Below, piece after piece: positions 35,595-44,400 of a stretch of DNA of 64,000 bases. The notes beneath the pieces were generated by a model. That model saw only the letters and a program-made list of their open reading frames with translations, had not been told where the DNA came from and searched no databases. Source of the stretch: Phycisphaerales bacterium Planc_01 (GTDB taxonomy: Bacteria; Planctomycetota; Phycisphaerae; Sedimentisphaerales; Anaerobacaceae); the NCBI GenBank assembly GCA_001603075.1, contig LVBB01000016.1, positions 224,926 through 288,925 on the forward strand, in the 5' to 3' direction. The position numbers and the translations under genes were made by a program. Numbering within the stretch: position 1 is the stretch's first letter; the number at the start of each line of letters is the position of its first letter.

Positions 35595-36380
35595 ATGGCG
35601 GTCATGCAGTCGGCGAAGATCCATCTCGCTCTCGGTCGAACCAGACGAGCCTCCCTTCTGGCCTGGCAAGGAGTCAATCAGATCCTCTGGCCGCCGGTCT
35701 GCCTGTGCTGTGGCCGCGAGGCCGGGCCCGACAACAGCGGGCTGTGCTCGGCCTGCTGGGACCAACTCCTGGCCTGCACCGCCGGGGAGTACTGCCCGCG
35801 ATGCGGACGGGACGCGAGCCGATACGGGCTCGTAGAGGGGGCCTGTCCGGCCTGTCAGGCGACGGACGTACAATTTGATGGAATCGCCCGCGCGGGGATC
35901 TACACCGAGACACTCCGGCAGATCATCCTGGCGTTCAAGCACGACCGAACCGAACTCGAAGCCCTGCTCGGCTCGCTGGCGGATTCCGCATTCCAGGGCA
36001 GCAGCTTCTATGAGATGATCGACCTGCTCGTCCCGGTCCCACTGCACTGGACCCGCCGACTGGTCCGGGGCTACAATCAGTCACGCCGAATCGCCAAGCG
36101 GTTGAACCATCCGACCGCGCGCATCGATACAGACCTCGTTCGCATTCGCCGCACTCAGGCCCAGCCCGTGGCGGCGACTCCCGCCGCCAGGGAACGAAAC
36201 GTCAAAGGCGCCTTCGCCGTCCGGCCCGACCATCGCTACGCGGGCAGGACCGTCTGCCTCATCGACGACATCAAGACTACCGGCGCGACCCTCAACGAGT
36301 GTGCCGGAACACTCAAGCACGCCGGCGCCGCCAAAGTCTATGCTCTGGTCCTGGCCGTCGCCGGACAGGAGACCGGCTGA
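35595..36380 (+). CDS. comF: ComF-family phosphoribosyltransferase-like protein
   Basis: 261 residues. An N-terminal zinc ribbon is built from CLCCGR, CSACW, CPRCGR and CPACQ (residues ~36-87). A C-terminal type I phosphoribosyltransferase fold carries the PRPP loop VCLIDDIKTTGATLNECA (split across ~222-239) and the flexible region GYNQSRRIAKRL. ComF is needed for natural transformation in many bacteria, acting in the cytosol on incoming single-stranded DNA; the exact reaction is unsettled. It starts 19 bases after the pseudopilin stop. That neighbour is type-II/IV-pilus-like, but the pairing may be chance. Confidence 0.92.
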   Translation: MAVMQSAKIHLALGRTRRASLLAWQGVNQILWPPVCLCCGREAGPDNSGLCSACWDQLLACTAGEYCPRCGRDASRYGLVEGACPACQATDVQFDGIARAGIYTETLRQIILAFKHDRTELEALLGSLADSAFQGSSFYEMIDLLVPVPLHWTRRLVRGYNQSRRIAKRLNHPTARIDTDLVRIRRTQAQPVAATPAARERNVKGAFAVRPDHRYAGRTVCLIDDIKTTGATLNECAGTLKHAGAAKVYALVLAVAGQETG

Positions 36381-36426
36381 ACGAGGCAATCGCTCGACCA
36401 TCGAAGAATGCTCTGAAAGGAATGAC

Positions 36427-38592
36427 ATGCTGAACACCGCCGTACTGACCGCAATGACGATGCTCCTCGCCGCACCACCTCACTACGCCGGGACCCTCGA
36501 CAGCGACTGGCTCGTGACACCCGTGACGAAGCCGGCGACCGTCCGAATGAGCGACGACGGCCAGGAGCTGGTTCTCTCCAACGGGCTCATCGCCCGGCGG
36601 TTTCGGCTGCGTCCCAATGCGGCTACCGTGGTGTTCGACAACCTGATGACGGGCGAGTCGATGCTGCGGGGCGTCAAGCCGGAGGCCCGAGTGACGATTG
36701 ACGGCCATTCTTTCGACGTCGGCGGCCTGAAAGGACAGCCCAATTACGCCTACCTGCTCGATGAGTGGAAGGACGATCTGACGGCCGACCCGAACGCGTT
36801 TGTCTTCGTCGGCTACGAAGTGGGCAAGACGCAGCCCCGCTTCGCCTGGAAGCGGGTACGACACTGTGCCGATCTGCCGTGGCCGCCGCGCGGTGTCTCG
36901 CTGATCATGAACTACAGACCGCCCGAACGTGGCAATCCGCCTCGACCAGACGATCTGACGGTGACGATCCGCTACGAGATGTATGAAGGCATCCCCCTGC
37001 TGTGCAAATGGCTGACGGTGCGCAACGGATCGGAGAAGACCGTCCGGCTGAACCGCTTCACGAGCGAGATCCTGGCGATGGTCGAGTACGAGTCGGAAGT
37101 GGACAACTACCAGTTGTGGCGTGTCCCGAACCTCCATGTCGAGAGCGACTACGCCTTCGGCGGCATGAACGCCTCGGTGGCCAATCATACGACCCACTGG
37201 GTGCCCGACCCGGAGTACCTCACGCAGGTGAACTACCTGCGAGAGAACCCGTGCCTGCTGGAATCGCGACCGCCGGTCGGGCCCGACGTAGACATCGCGC
37301 CGGGTGAGACGTTCGAGTCGTTCCGCACGTTCGAGCTCGCCTTCGACAGCACCGAGCGCGAGCGCAACGGTCTGGCGGTTCGCCGCATGTACCGCACCAT
37401 CGCGCCGTGGGTGACGGAGAACCCGATCATGATGCACGTCCGCCGGGCCGACCCGAACTCGGTGCGGCTGGCCATCGATCAGTGCGCCGAAGTCGGATTC
37501 GAGATGGTCATCATGACCTTCGGCAGCGGGTTCAACATCGAGAGCGAAGACCCGGCGTATCTGGCCCAATTGAAGGAACTGGCCGACTACGCCCACAGCA
37601 AGGGCATCGAGATCGGCGGCTACTCGCTGCTGTCGAGCCGGCGGATCAGCGACGAGCACGACGTGATCGACGTCACGACGGGCAAGCCCGGCGGCGCCAC
37701 CTTCGGCAACGCCCCCTGCGTCGGCAGCCGATGGGGACAGGACTACTTCCGCAAGCTGTATGCATTCTATGAGAAGACCGGATTCGACCTGCTCGAACAC
37801 GACGGCTCCTATCCGGGCGACACCTGCGCCTCGCAGAGCCATCCGGGCCATCGCGGTTACGAGGATTCGCAGTGGACCCAGTGGAAGACGATCGGCGACT
37901 TCTACAAATGGTGTCGGGGCCGCGGCGTGTATCTGAACGTCCCGGACTTCTACTACCTGACCGGATCGACGAAGTGCGGCATGGGCTATCGCGAGACGAA
38001 CTGGTCGCTGCCGCGCGCCCAGCAGATCCTCCACGGCCGGCAGAACATCTACGACGGGACCTGGACCAAAACGCCGAGCATGGGCTGGATGTTCGTGCCG
38101 CTGACGGAATACCACGGGGGCGGCCCGGCGGCGACGATCGAGCCGCTCCGCGACCACCTCGACGCCTATGAGGCGCACCTGGCCAACAACTTCGGCGCCG
38201 GCGTCCAGGCGTGCTATCGGGGCCCGCGCCTGTACGACTCCGACGAGACGAAGGCCGTAGTCAAGAAGTGGGTGGATTTCTACAAGCGATACCGTGACAT
38301 CCTCGAATCCGACGTGATTCATCTGCGCCGGGCGGACGGTCGTGACATCGACGGCCTGCTGCACGTGAACCCGCAAGGGAAGATCAAGGGCCTGGCGATG
38401 ATCTACAATCCGCTCGACCGCCCCGTCGAACGAGAGTTGAAACTGCCGCTCTACTACACGGGTCTGACCGATACCGCCCGTATCCGTGAGAAAGAAGGCG
38501 AATCCAAACCCTACAAGCTCGATCGGCACTACAAGGTCACGGTCCCCGTCCGGATCGATGCCGGCGGCGTCACGTGGCTCGTCATCGAATAG
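36427..38592 (+). CDS. GH36-like glycoside hydrolase (alpha-galactosidase clan)
   Basis: 721 residues from ATG 36427 (GAAAGGA box) with a weak signal-like N-terminus. An N-terminal beta-supersandwich (~40-330: LSNGLIARRFRLRPNAATV, then WLTVRNGSEKTVRLNRF) precedes a TIM barrel. Barrel strands seen are VIMTFGSGFN, IEIGGYSLLSSRR and FDLLEHDGSYPGD; the Asp in LLEHDG is placed like the GH36 nucleophile. A small C-terminal beta domain follows (LAMIYNPLDRPVERELKL). Clan GH-D activity on alpha-galactosides or alpha-GalNAc is likely, but the exact substrate is open. It follows comF by 47 bases. Confidence 0.75.
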   Translation: MLNTAVLTAMTMLLAAPPHYAGTLDSDWLVTPVTKPATVRMSDDGQELVLSNGLIARRFRLRPNAATVVFDNLMTGESMLRGVKPEARVTIDGHSFDVGGLKGQPNYAYLLDEWKDDLTADPNAFVFVGYEVGKTQPRFAWKRVRHCADLPWPPRGVSLIMNYRPPERGNPPRPDDLTVTIRYEMYEGIPLLCKWLTVRNGSEKTVRLNRFTSEILAMVEYESEVDNYQLWRVPNLHVESDYAFGGMNASVANHTTHWVPDPEYLTQVNYLRENPCLLESRPPVGPDVDIAPGETFESFRTFELAFDSTERERNGLAVRRMYRTIAPWVTENPIMMHVRRADPNSVRLAIDQCAEVGFEMVIMTFGSGFNIESEDPAYLAQLKELADYAHSKGIEIGGYSLLSSRRISDEHDVIDVTTGKPGGATFGNAPCVGSRWGQDYFRKLYAFYEKTGFDLLEHDGSYPGDTCASQSHPGHRGYEDSQWTQWKTIGDFYKWCRGRGVYLNVPDFYYLTGSTKCGMGYRETNWSLPRAQQILHGRQNIYDGTWTKTPSMGWMFVPLTEYHGGGPAATIEPLRDHLDAYEAHLANNFGAGVQACYRGPRLYDSDETKAVVKKWVDFYKRYRDILESDVIHLRRADGRDIDGLLHVNPQGKIKGLAMIYNPLDRPVERELKLPLYYTGLTDTARIREKEGESKPYKLDRHYKVTVPVRIDAGGVTWLVIE

Positions 38593-38616
38593 GGGGCGGC
38601 GGAGCGTCGTCGCCCC
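38593..38616. terminator. Bidirectional hairpin between convergent genes
   Basis: Stem GGGGCGGCG / CGTCGCCCC with one G-T pair and a 6-base loop, right at the end of the glycoside hydrolase gene and 12 bases from the stop of the LexA-like repressor. No T tract. Confidence 0.45.
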
Positions 38617-38628
38617 TGGGGCGCCCCG

Positions 38629-39405
38629 TCAGAGCCGCTGGTACTTGACGATGGCGCGATAGACGCCGTTGATCCGCTTGCCCTCGACGACGGTCGGCGA
38701 GTACTTCTCATTGCGGGGCTGCAGGCGGATCTGGTCGCCGGCCTCGAAGAAGACCCGCTTGAACGTCGTCTCGTGCGGCAGTGTGAAACGGACGAAGCAG
38801 TCATCGCCGTTGTGAACCTCGGCGGCAGGCGAGAAGATCACGATGTCGCCTTCGACGAACTTCGGCTCCATCGAGTCGCCCACGACACGCACGGCGAAGG
38901 CGTTCGGATCGTGCAGGTCGGGACAGCGGACGTAATCGTCCGCCACGCCAACAGGATAATCAAGATCGTTAAACTCGGCAGGATAGCCGGCCGTGACCTT
39001 GTTGATGATCGGGACGAGCCGCCCGGCGGCCAGCGTCCGCTTGCCTTCCTCCACGTTCAGGCGGTTGCGGGTCAGAAGCGCCTTGACCTCCCGGCCGCCC
39101 TGCTTCTTGGCGGCCAGCTTCTTGAGGAACTGCCGGAGCTTCTGGTTCTCGGCCTCTCGCGATTCGTATTCCTCGCGGACGTCCGACGGCATGCGTTCCA
39201 GGTGGGCGATGTGCAACAGCAGGCCCGACTCGAACTTGAGCGTGCGTTCGAGCTTGGTCAGCAATTCATCGCTCGGCGGGTTCTTGACCTTACCCGTCTC
39301 GATCGTGGACAGGTAGGGCTTGGAGAACCCCACGCGGTTGCTCACCTCGTCGAGGGTCAGGTTCAACTGCTCACGCTTCTGTCGGATGATTTGTCCGAGA
39401 GACAT
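38629..39405 (-). CDS. LexA/CI-like repressor: XRE HTH plus S24 peptidase
   Basis: 258 residues. An N-terminal XRE helix-turn-helix (LTLDEVSNRVGFSKPYLSTI, ~15-34), then a helical linker, and a C-terminal S24 self-cleaving domain (~135-250). The catalytic Ser lies in VVGDSMEPKFVEGD and the Lys in TTFKRVF. A likely autocleavage site is VTAGYP (Ala-Gly) near residue 138. Such repressors are inactivated by RecA-stimulated self-cleavage after DNA damage or by ligand. This is not canonical LexA, which has a different DNA-binding domain. Target genes are unknown; it lies next to the DUF362 gene on the same strand. Confidence 0.9.
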   Translation of the reverse strand: MSLGQIIRQKREQLNLTLDEVSNRVGFSKPYLSTIETGKVKNPPSDELLTKLERTLKFESGLLLHIAHLERMPSDVREEYESREAENQKLRQFLKKLAAKKQGGREVKALLTRNRLNVEEGKRTLAAGRLVPIINKVTAGYPAEFNDLDYPVGVADDYVRCPDLHDPNAFAVRVVGDSMEPKFVEGDIVIFSPAAEVHNGDDCFVRFTLPHETTFKRVFFEAGDQIRLQPRNEKYSPTVVEGKRINGVYRAIVKYQRL

Positions 39406-39432
39406 AGCCGCTCCCCAATCCGGCCCGAAGGC

Positions 39433-40512
39433 CTACTTCACTTCCACCAGTTCGTATTCCGCACTGCCCAGCCCAATCCGCACGGCATGCTCGATCTGGT
39501 GACGCCAGTCGAGCTTGGCATTGCCGATCAGCCTGGATACGCCGCGCCCGCCCCGGCTCTCCACCAGATCGATGGACGCCTGGTCCACCGCCACCGGATC
39601 GGTCGAGGCCAGGATGCCGATGTCCTCAACCATCTTAGGCATGTTCGCCTGGGCGAAGCAATCGCAATCTTTAGTTACCGACATCACAAAATTGAAGAAC
39701 ACCGCCCGCCCGTGCTTGTCCCGGAGCGCGCCGAGGGCATGTTCGGCAACGCTCTTTTGCAGGATTTCATTTTCCTGCTGCCAGTCGTAGACGACGGCGT
39801 CGAACCGACAGACCGCGACGCACTCGGCGCAGCCGATGCACTTGTCCTGATCGATGTGCGCCTGGACATCGTCGAGGGTGATGGCGTCGGCGGGGCAGTG
39901 CTGCCGGCATTCGCCGCAGCGGGTGCATTTGCCCTTCTTGACGTGGGGCTTGAGCGACGCGTGCTGGCGCATTTTGCCCTTGCGGCTGGAACAGCCCATG
40001 CCCAGCGTCTTGATCGTCGCGCCGACGCACGTGGCGCAGTGGCCGGTGAAGTGCGCGATGGAAAGGATCGACTGGCATCGGACGATGTCGGCGGCGATCA
40101 TCACCTCCTTGTCCAGCTCGCCTTCGATGGCTACCGCCGTCTCGGCCGTCCCGAACAGGCCATCGGGGGCGATGAACGGCACGCCCAGCCCCTCGACGCC
40201 GAAACCCCGCTCCGTCGCCAGGACCGTGTGGTCGATGGCGTTGTGCCGCCGGCCCGTGTACAGCGTGCTGGTGTCGGTGATGAACGGCTTGGTCTTCAGG
40301 GCCAGAAGCTCCTCGACGAGCCCTTTGAGGCACGGGGCCTTGATGTACGTGTTGTTGGTCTGCTCGCCGACGTGGACCTTCACGGCGGTGAAGTCGTTCC
40401 TCTTGAAGCAGCCCCCGAAACTCCCTGCCCGGAACAGGGCCCGGGCCTTCTGCGAGACCGTGGCCTCGCCTTCGGCCATTGATGCCCTGATGAAATACAC
40501 CTTCGAACTCAA
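39433..40512 (-). CDS. DUF362 protein with two [4Fe-4S] ferredoxin motifs
   Basis: 359 residues from a TTG start with a GGGAAGGG upstream. The DUF362 fold covers the N-terminal ~180 residues and the C-terminal ~120 (VKVHVGEQTNNTYI, then DIGILASTDPVAVDQASIDLV). Between them are two ferredoxin motifs, CTRCGECRQHCP and CIGCAECVAVC, near residues 195-235. The extra CATC and GCSSRKGK may bind further metal. Cytosolic electron-transfer protein of unknown partner, common in anaerobes. The gene lies upstream of the LexA-like repressor on the same strand with a 27-bp gap, so the two may be cotranscribed. Confidence 0.9.
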   Translation of the reverse strand: MSSKVYFIRASMAEGEATVSQKARALFRAGSFGGCFKRNDFTAVKVHVGEQTNNTYIKAPCLKGLVEELLALKTKPFITDTSTLYTGRRHNAIDHTVLATERGFGVEGLGVPFIAPDGLFGTAETAVAIEGELDKEVMIAADIVRCQSILSIAHFTGHCATCVGATIKTLGMGCSSRKGKMRQHASLKPHVKKGKCTRCGECRQHCPADAITLDDVQAHIDQDKCIGCAECVAVCRFDAVVYDWQQENEILQKSVAEHALGALRDKHGRAVFFNFVMSVTKDCDCFAQANMPKMVEDIGILASTDPVAVDQASIDLVESRGGRGVSRLIGNAKLDWRHQIEHAVRIGLGSAEYELVEVK

Positions 40513-41108
40513 TTGTTGCCCTTCCCAGAATCAGGCGAGCTTCGCCCGCCGGTCCCGACCATTGTATACGCACCCCGCCGTCTGGACACAACAGATTGGG
40601 TTTGATCGGCTTGGTTCTTCACGACCGGCCCCGCCACCATTTCCGCGATAACCACCTGCTATGACTGATCTTACCAGCATTCCATGGTTACCTGAATTGG
40701 CTTTGTTTCACACGACAGCCACCCCTGGCGGCCACGGTCCACCACCCCGAAATTGCCTATCAACCATCTGCAATTGTCAATTCAGTTGCGTAGCTATCAT
40801 ATTCTCACTCCGCCTCGTTCGTCAAGCCTCCTTCCCGCCAATTCCACCATTTTCTTGTCTTTCCTCTCCGCCCGACACAGGTAGGTTCAGGCCAGCCCAC
40901 GGCAGTTGTCGGCACTCGGGCCGTGTGTGTGAAGACATCCTGGCATGGGTGTGGCTCTGTTCGCGCGCAGTAGACCTCGCCCCAAAATCCGCACGGATAC
41001 CTCTGGCCCTCGGCGGCGCGTCGCAATTAACCGGGGTCGATTCGATCCTTAGAATGCAGCATCCGAATTCGTCTCCGAGCAGATGGCGGCAATTAGAGAG
41101 ATTCTGGC
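40513..41108. other. 596-bp intergenic region, partly AT-rich, with a repeat copy
   Basis: The first half (about 40660-40860) is poorer in GC than its surroundings and contains no supported gene; a plus-strand open frame here has no ribosome site and no recognisable features. The second half carries the repeat at 40897-40946. The promoter of the DUF362 gene should be at its left end. Confidence 0.4.
40897..40946 (-). repeat. Copy 2 of an intergenic repeat
   Basis: Shares GTGTGTGTGAAGACATCCT and the flanking CACGGCAGT...CGGG with the copy at 32358. Similarity falls off quickly outside this core. In the minus-strand direction both copies would encode DVFTHT, but neither lies in a credible gene. 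Confidence 0.45.
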
Positions 41109-41423
41109 ATGGCTGAAATCGCAGCGGACGTGAGAGCGAGTGTGGATCGGTTTCTGGTCGTCGTCGGCCAGCGGCTTCGGATCGATGCGGCGTATGTGTA
41201 CGGGTCGCAGGTGCGAGGCTCGGCGCAGCCGTGGAGCGATATCGACGTGGCCGTCGTTTCAGCGGACTTCTCGGACGATCTGTTTCAGGAGCGTCTTGCC
41301 TTGATGCAGTGGGCGGCGGCGATCGACGACCGCATCGAGCCACAGCCTTTCACACCGGAGCGATTCGGTCCCAACGATCCGCTGGCCAGCGAGATCTCAC
41401 AGAGTGGGGTACGCCTCATGTAG
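41109..41423 (+). CDS. Minimal nucleotidyltransferase (MNT) domain protein
   Basis: 104 residues. The polymerase-beta-like signature is intact: YVYGSQVRGSA, then WSDIDVAVVS, giving the GS and DxD metal-binding residues. Such MNT proteins usually pair with a HEPN toxin, which they neutralise by adenylylation. No HEPN gene lies on either side here, so it is an orphan antitoxin or a free-standing nucleotidyltransferase. It sits alone between a 600-bp intergenic region and the convergent autotransporter gene. Confidence 0.85.
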   Translation: MAEIAADVRASVDRFLVVVGQRLRIDAAYVYGSQVRGSAQPWSDIDVAVVSADFSDDLFQERLALMQWAAAIDDRIEPQPFTPERFGPNDPLASEISQSGVRLM

Positions 41424-41434
41424 ACGCGAGTTTC

Positions 41435-41477
41435 GGCCGGACGCGCCGACCGGGGGGACCGGTCGGCGCATCGGCCT
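41435..41477 (-). terminator. Hairpin terminator of the autotransporter gene
   Basis: 11-pair stem GCGCCGACCGG / CCGGTCGGCGC (41443-41469) flanked by further pairing CGGCCGG / TCGGCC, followed on the minus strand by GAAACT. It lies between the convergent nucleotidyltransferase and autotransporter genes and may serve both. Confidence 0.6.
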
Positions 41478-41489
41478 TCTGTCGTGTGG

Positions 41490-44400
41490 TTACCAGCGGT
41501 ACTGGAGACCGCCGCTGATCAGATGCGCGGTGTCGTCGGCATTCAGCCGGGTGTCGTAGTCCACATAGAGCCGCGTGCTGCGATTCAGTTCGGCGCCGAG
41601 ACCGAGACCGAGAACGGCGCTGTCCCTGTCGATGCTCTCGTTGCGGATGTTGAAAACCACGGTCGGATCGCTGGCGAAGTACGTATTCACGTCGGACCGC
41701 GTATCGCCGAACTCGTGCAGCCAGCGGGCCCGGAACTGCACGGCCAGACGGCTGGTGGCGCTGTCGCGAAGCAGTTCCTTGCTCACCTTGGCGCCGAGCG
41801 AGCCGATATAGGACTCGAAGCTCTGGCGTTTGAAGCCCAGTGCGGCGTCGCCGCCGGACTCGCGGTAGTTGTCCAGACCGAGATAGGAGAACTGGAAGGA
41901 CGCCAACGGCTGGACCAGCCAGCCGCCGACATGCCGCCAGTCGAAACCGGTCTCGAAGTAGCCGCTGACGGCATAGCCGCCGAACTCGCCTTCGAGCCGC
42001 TCGTCAGTCAGATCGACGTAGCGCTGTGTGTCGTAGTCGAGGTCGCTGTAGGTCAGGAGCGAATCGAGGTAGCCGCGACCGGTGTTGAGGCTGCCGTAGA
42101 ACCCGAAGTGCATTGCCCGCAGATCGCTGTCGTCCCGTGAGCGGTCGTAATTGACATGGGTATCGGCGTAGCCGCCGGTCAGACCGATCAGCAGCGTCTC
42201 GGTGAACTGGTAGTCGAGCCCGACGCTAAGGCCGTAGGTCCTGTAGTCGTAGCCGGGGGCCTCGAGGCTGTGGTCCCGGTTGCCGAACAGGCCATACCCC
42301 TTGGCCCAGAATCCCCACGGGCTGTCGCTCAGATAGGGGCTGCCGTTGCCGACGGCGAAGCCATAGCCGCCCATGTCAATATCATACGACATCCGGCTGC
42401 CCGCCGTCCCGTCGGGACCGGCCGAGCCGGACAACTGCGAACCGTTCCAACTGCCCGAGGCCACCACAGCGCTGGGGTTCCGCAACCGGCTGGAGACGCT
42501 GCCGAGGAACCGACTCGTTCCGGCGACCGCGATCGGCGCCAGCGACGGTCGGGTCCGCCCGGCGAGCTGGTCGTAGTTGTCCAGCAGCTCTTCGTTCGTC
42601 TCGACCATCTGAAGCGCGGCGGTGATCGTGTTGCCGCCTTCGTCGGCGATCTCCTGCAATCCGCCGGCAACCTGGCGCTGGTTGTACGTCCGCAGGAGGG
42701 TCGGGTCGTCGAACCGCATGGCGTCGATGTGCAGCCACACGACGTTGGGCTCATAGTCCAGCCCGATTTCATTGAAGTAGAGGGTCAAGAGGGCCGTATC
42801 AAGAACGTCGAATTCGCCGGTCACCGAATTGGCGTCGATGATCGCGTACTCCTGCGTCCCGACAACCGTGCCCACCGAAAGGACCCGCACGGTGGAACCT
42901 TCGTCGATCGTCACATCTCCGGTGACGGCCAACTGATCGGCCGCGGTGCCGCCGATCTGGACCTCGAAGACCGAGTTGGGCTCGAAGACCACGTTGCCCT
43001 GGACGGTCAAGGTCCCGATGCCGTCGTCTCCGGGGGCGATCGTGCCGTAGTTGTGGAGCGTTGTCGGCACCGCGACTGTGACCGTGCCGTCACCGGTCAA
43101 CGTACCGGTTTCCCAGACGATCACCTCGTCGGCGATCACCCGGCCGCCATCGTTGACGGCCAGCACACCCGTGCCCACCGCCTGCGTATCGTTTCCGCCT
43201 ACGAACAGGTTTCCATCGACGAGCCACAGCGAATCTTCGCCGGTCACCGTCACGGTGCCAACGGACACCGCTTCGTTGTCGGCGATGTAGCCGTGTCCAG
43301 ACTGCACCTGTCCGCCGTCGGCGATAGTCAACTCGCCTTCCCCCCGGAAGCCGACCCAGAGAGAGTTATCGATGTCCCACAGCGAATCGGCCCCTGTGAC
43401 GAGCACGGTGCCGGACGAATCGACATTCTGGCCGACAATCGCAGAATCGGCGTTTACCGTACCCCCGTCGCTGATCGTCAGAGTGCCCGTTCCCGATCGG
43501 CCGATGGACAGGTCGGACGCGTTCCATTGCGAGCCTGCCCCATCAACCGTCACTTCGCCGATGCTGCCTGTCTCGTGGCCGACAGTCACCTCTCCCGACT
43601 CCACACGGCCGCCGTCGAGGATCTCAAGCGAGCCTTCCCCATCGTTGCCCACTCGGGTTTCGCCACCGATCTGCCACAAGGAGTCTTCACCGCTGACGCG
43701 GACGTAGCCGAAACTGTCTTCGCTGGTCCCCAGATACGCCGCTCCATCCGTCGTCACCTGGCCACCTTCAAAGATACGGAGCTCGCCGTGGCCGGCCACA
43801 CCCACGTACAGATCCGTGTCATTCGCCCAAGTCCCGTTCGCCACGTTCACCACACCGATGCTCCCGGCTTGGTACCCGATGTGACTGGTGATGCTGGTCA
43901 CGGCACCGCCGTCGAGGACGTTCAGCGTCCCGTCTCCGCCATAACCGACACGGAGCCCTTGTGTCACGGTCCACAGAGAATTTGGATCGGAGACGTTCAC
44001 GGTTCCTATGCTGCCTTCCTCATACCCGATGTAGCTGTTCTGGCTGATCACATAGCCGCCATCGAGGACGTCCAGCGTGCCGTCGCCGGTGTAGCCCACA
44101 TAGAGGGTGTCGTCTTCCCACACATCCAGAAGGGAGTCTTCGCCGGTAACCGTCACCAGGCCGACTCCCTGGGGAATGCCCTCGATCTCTTCGTCCAGGA
44201 TGTCCGTGTCGAAGCCGCCGATATAGACATCCGAGGCCGTGACATGGCCGCCGGCCGAGATCATCAGATCGCCCCGGCCGAACGCACCAACAACCAAGGC
44301 TTCTGACACCCGCCACTCGGAACCGTTGTCTGTAACTGTAACGGTGCCGGTACTGCCCGGATCGGCGCCGATGGCGCCATAGTCGCTCGTGACGATACCG

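Noticed and set aside
40661-41116. Plus-strand open frame of 151 codons
   Set aside because: No ribosome site, Ser/Pro/Cys-rich text without a domain, and it overlaps an intergenic repeat and the start of the nucleotidyltransferase gene.
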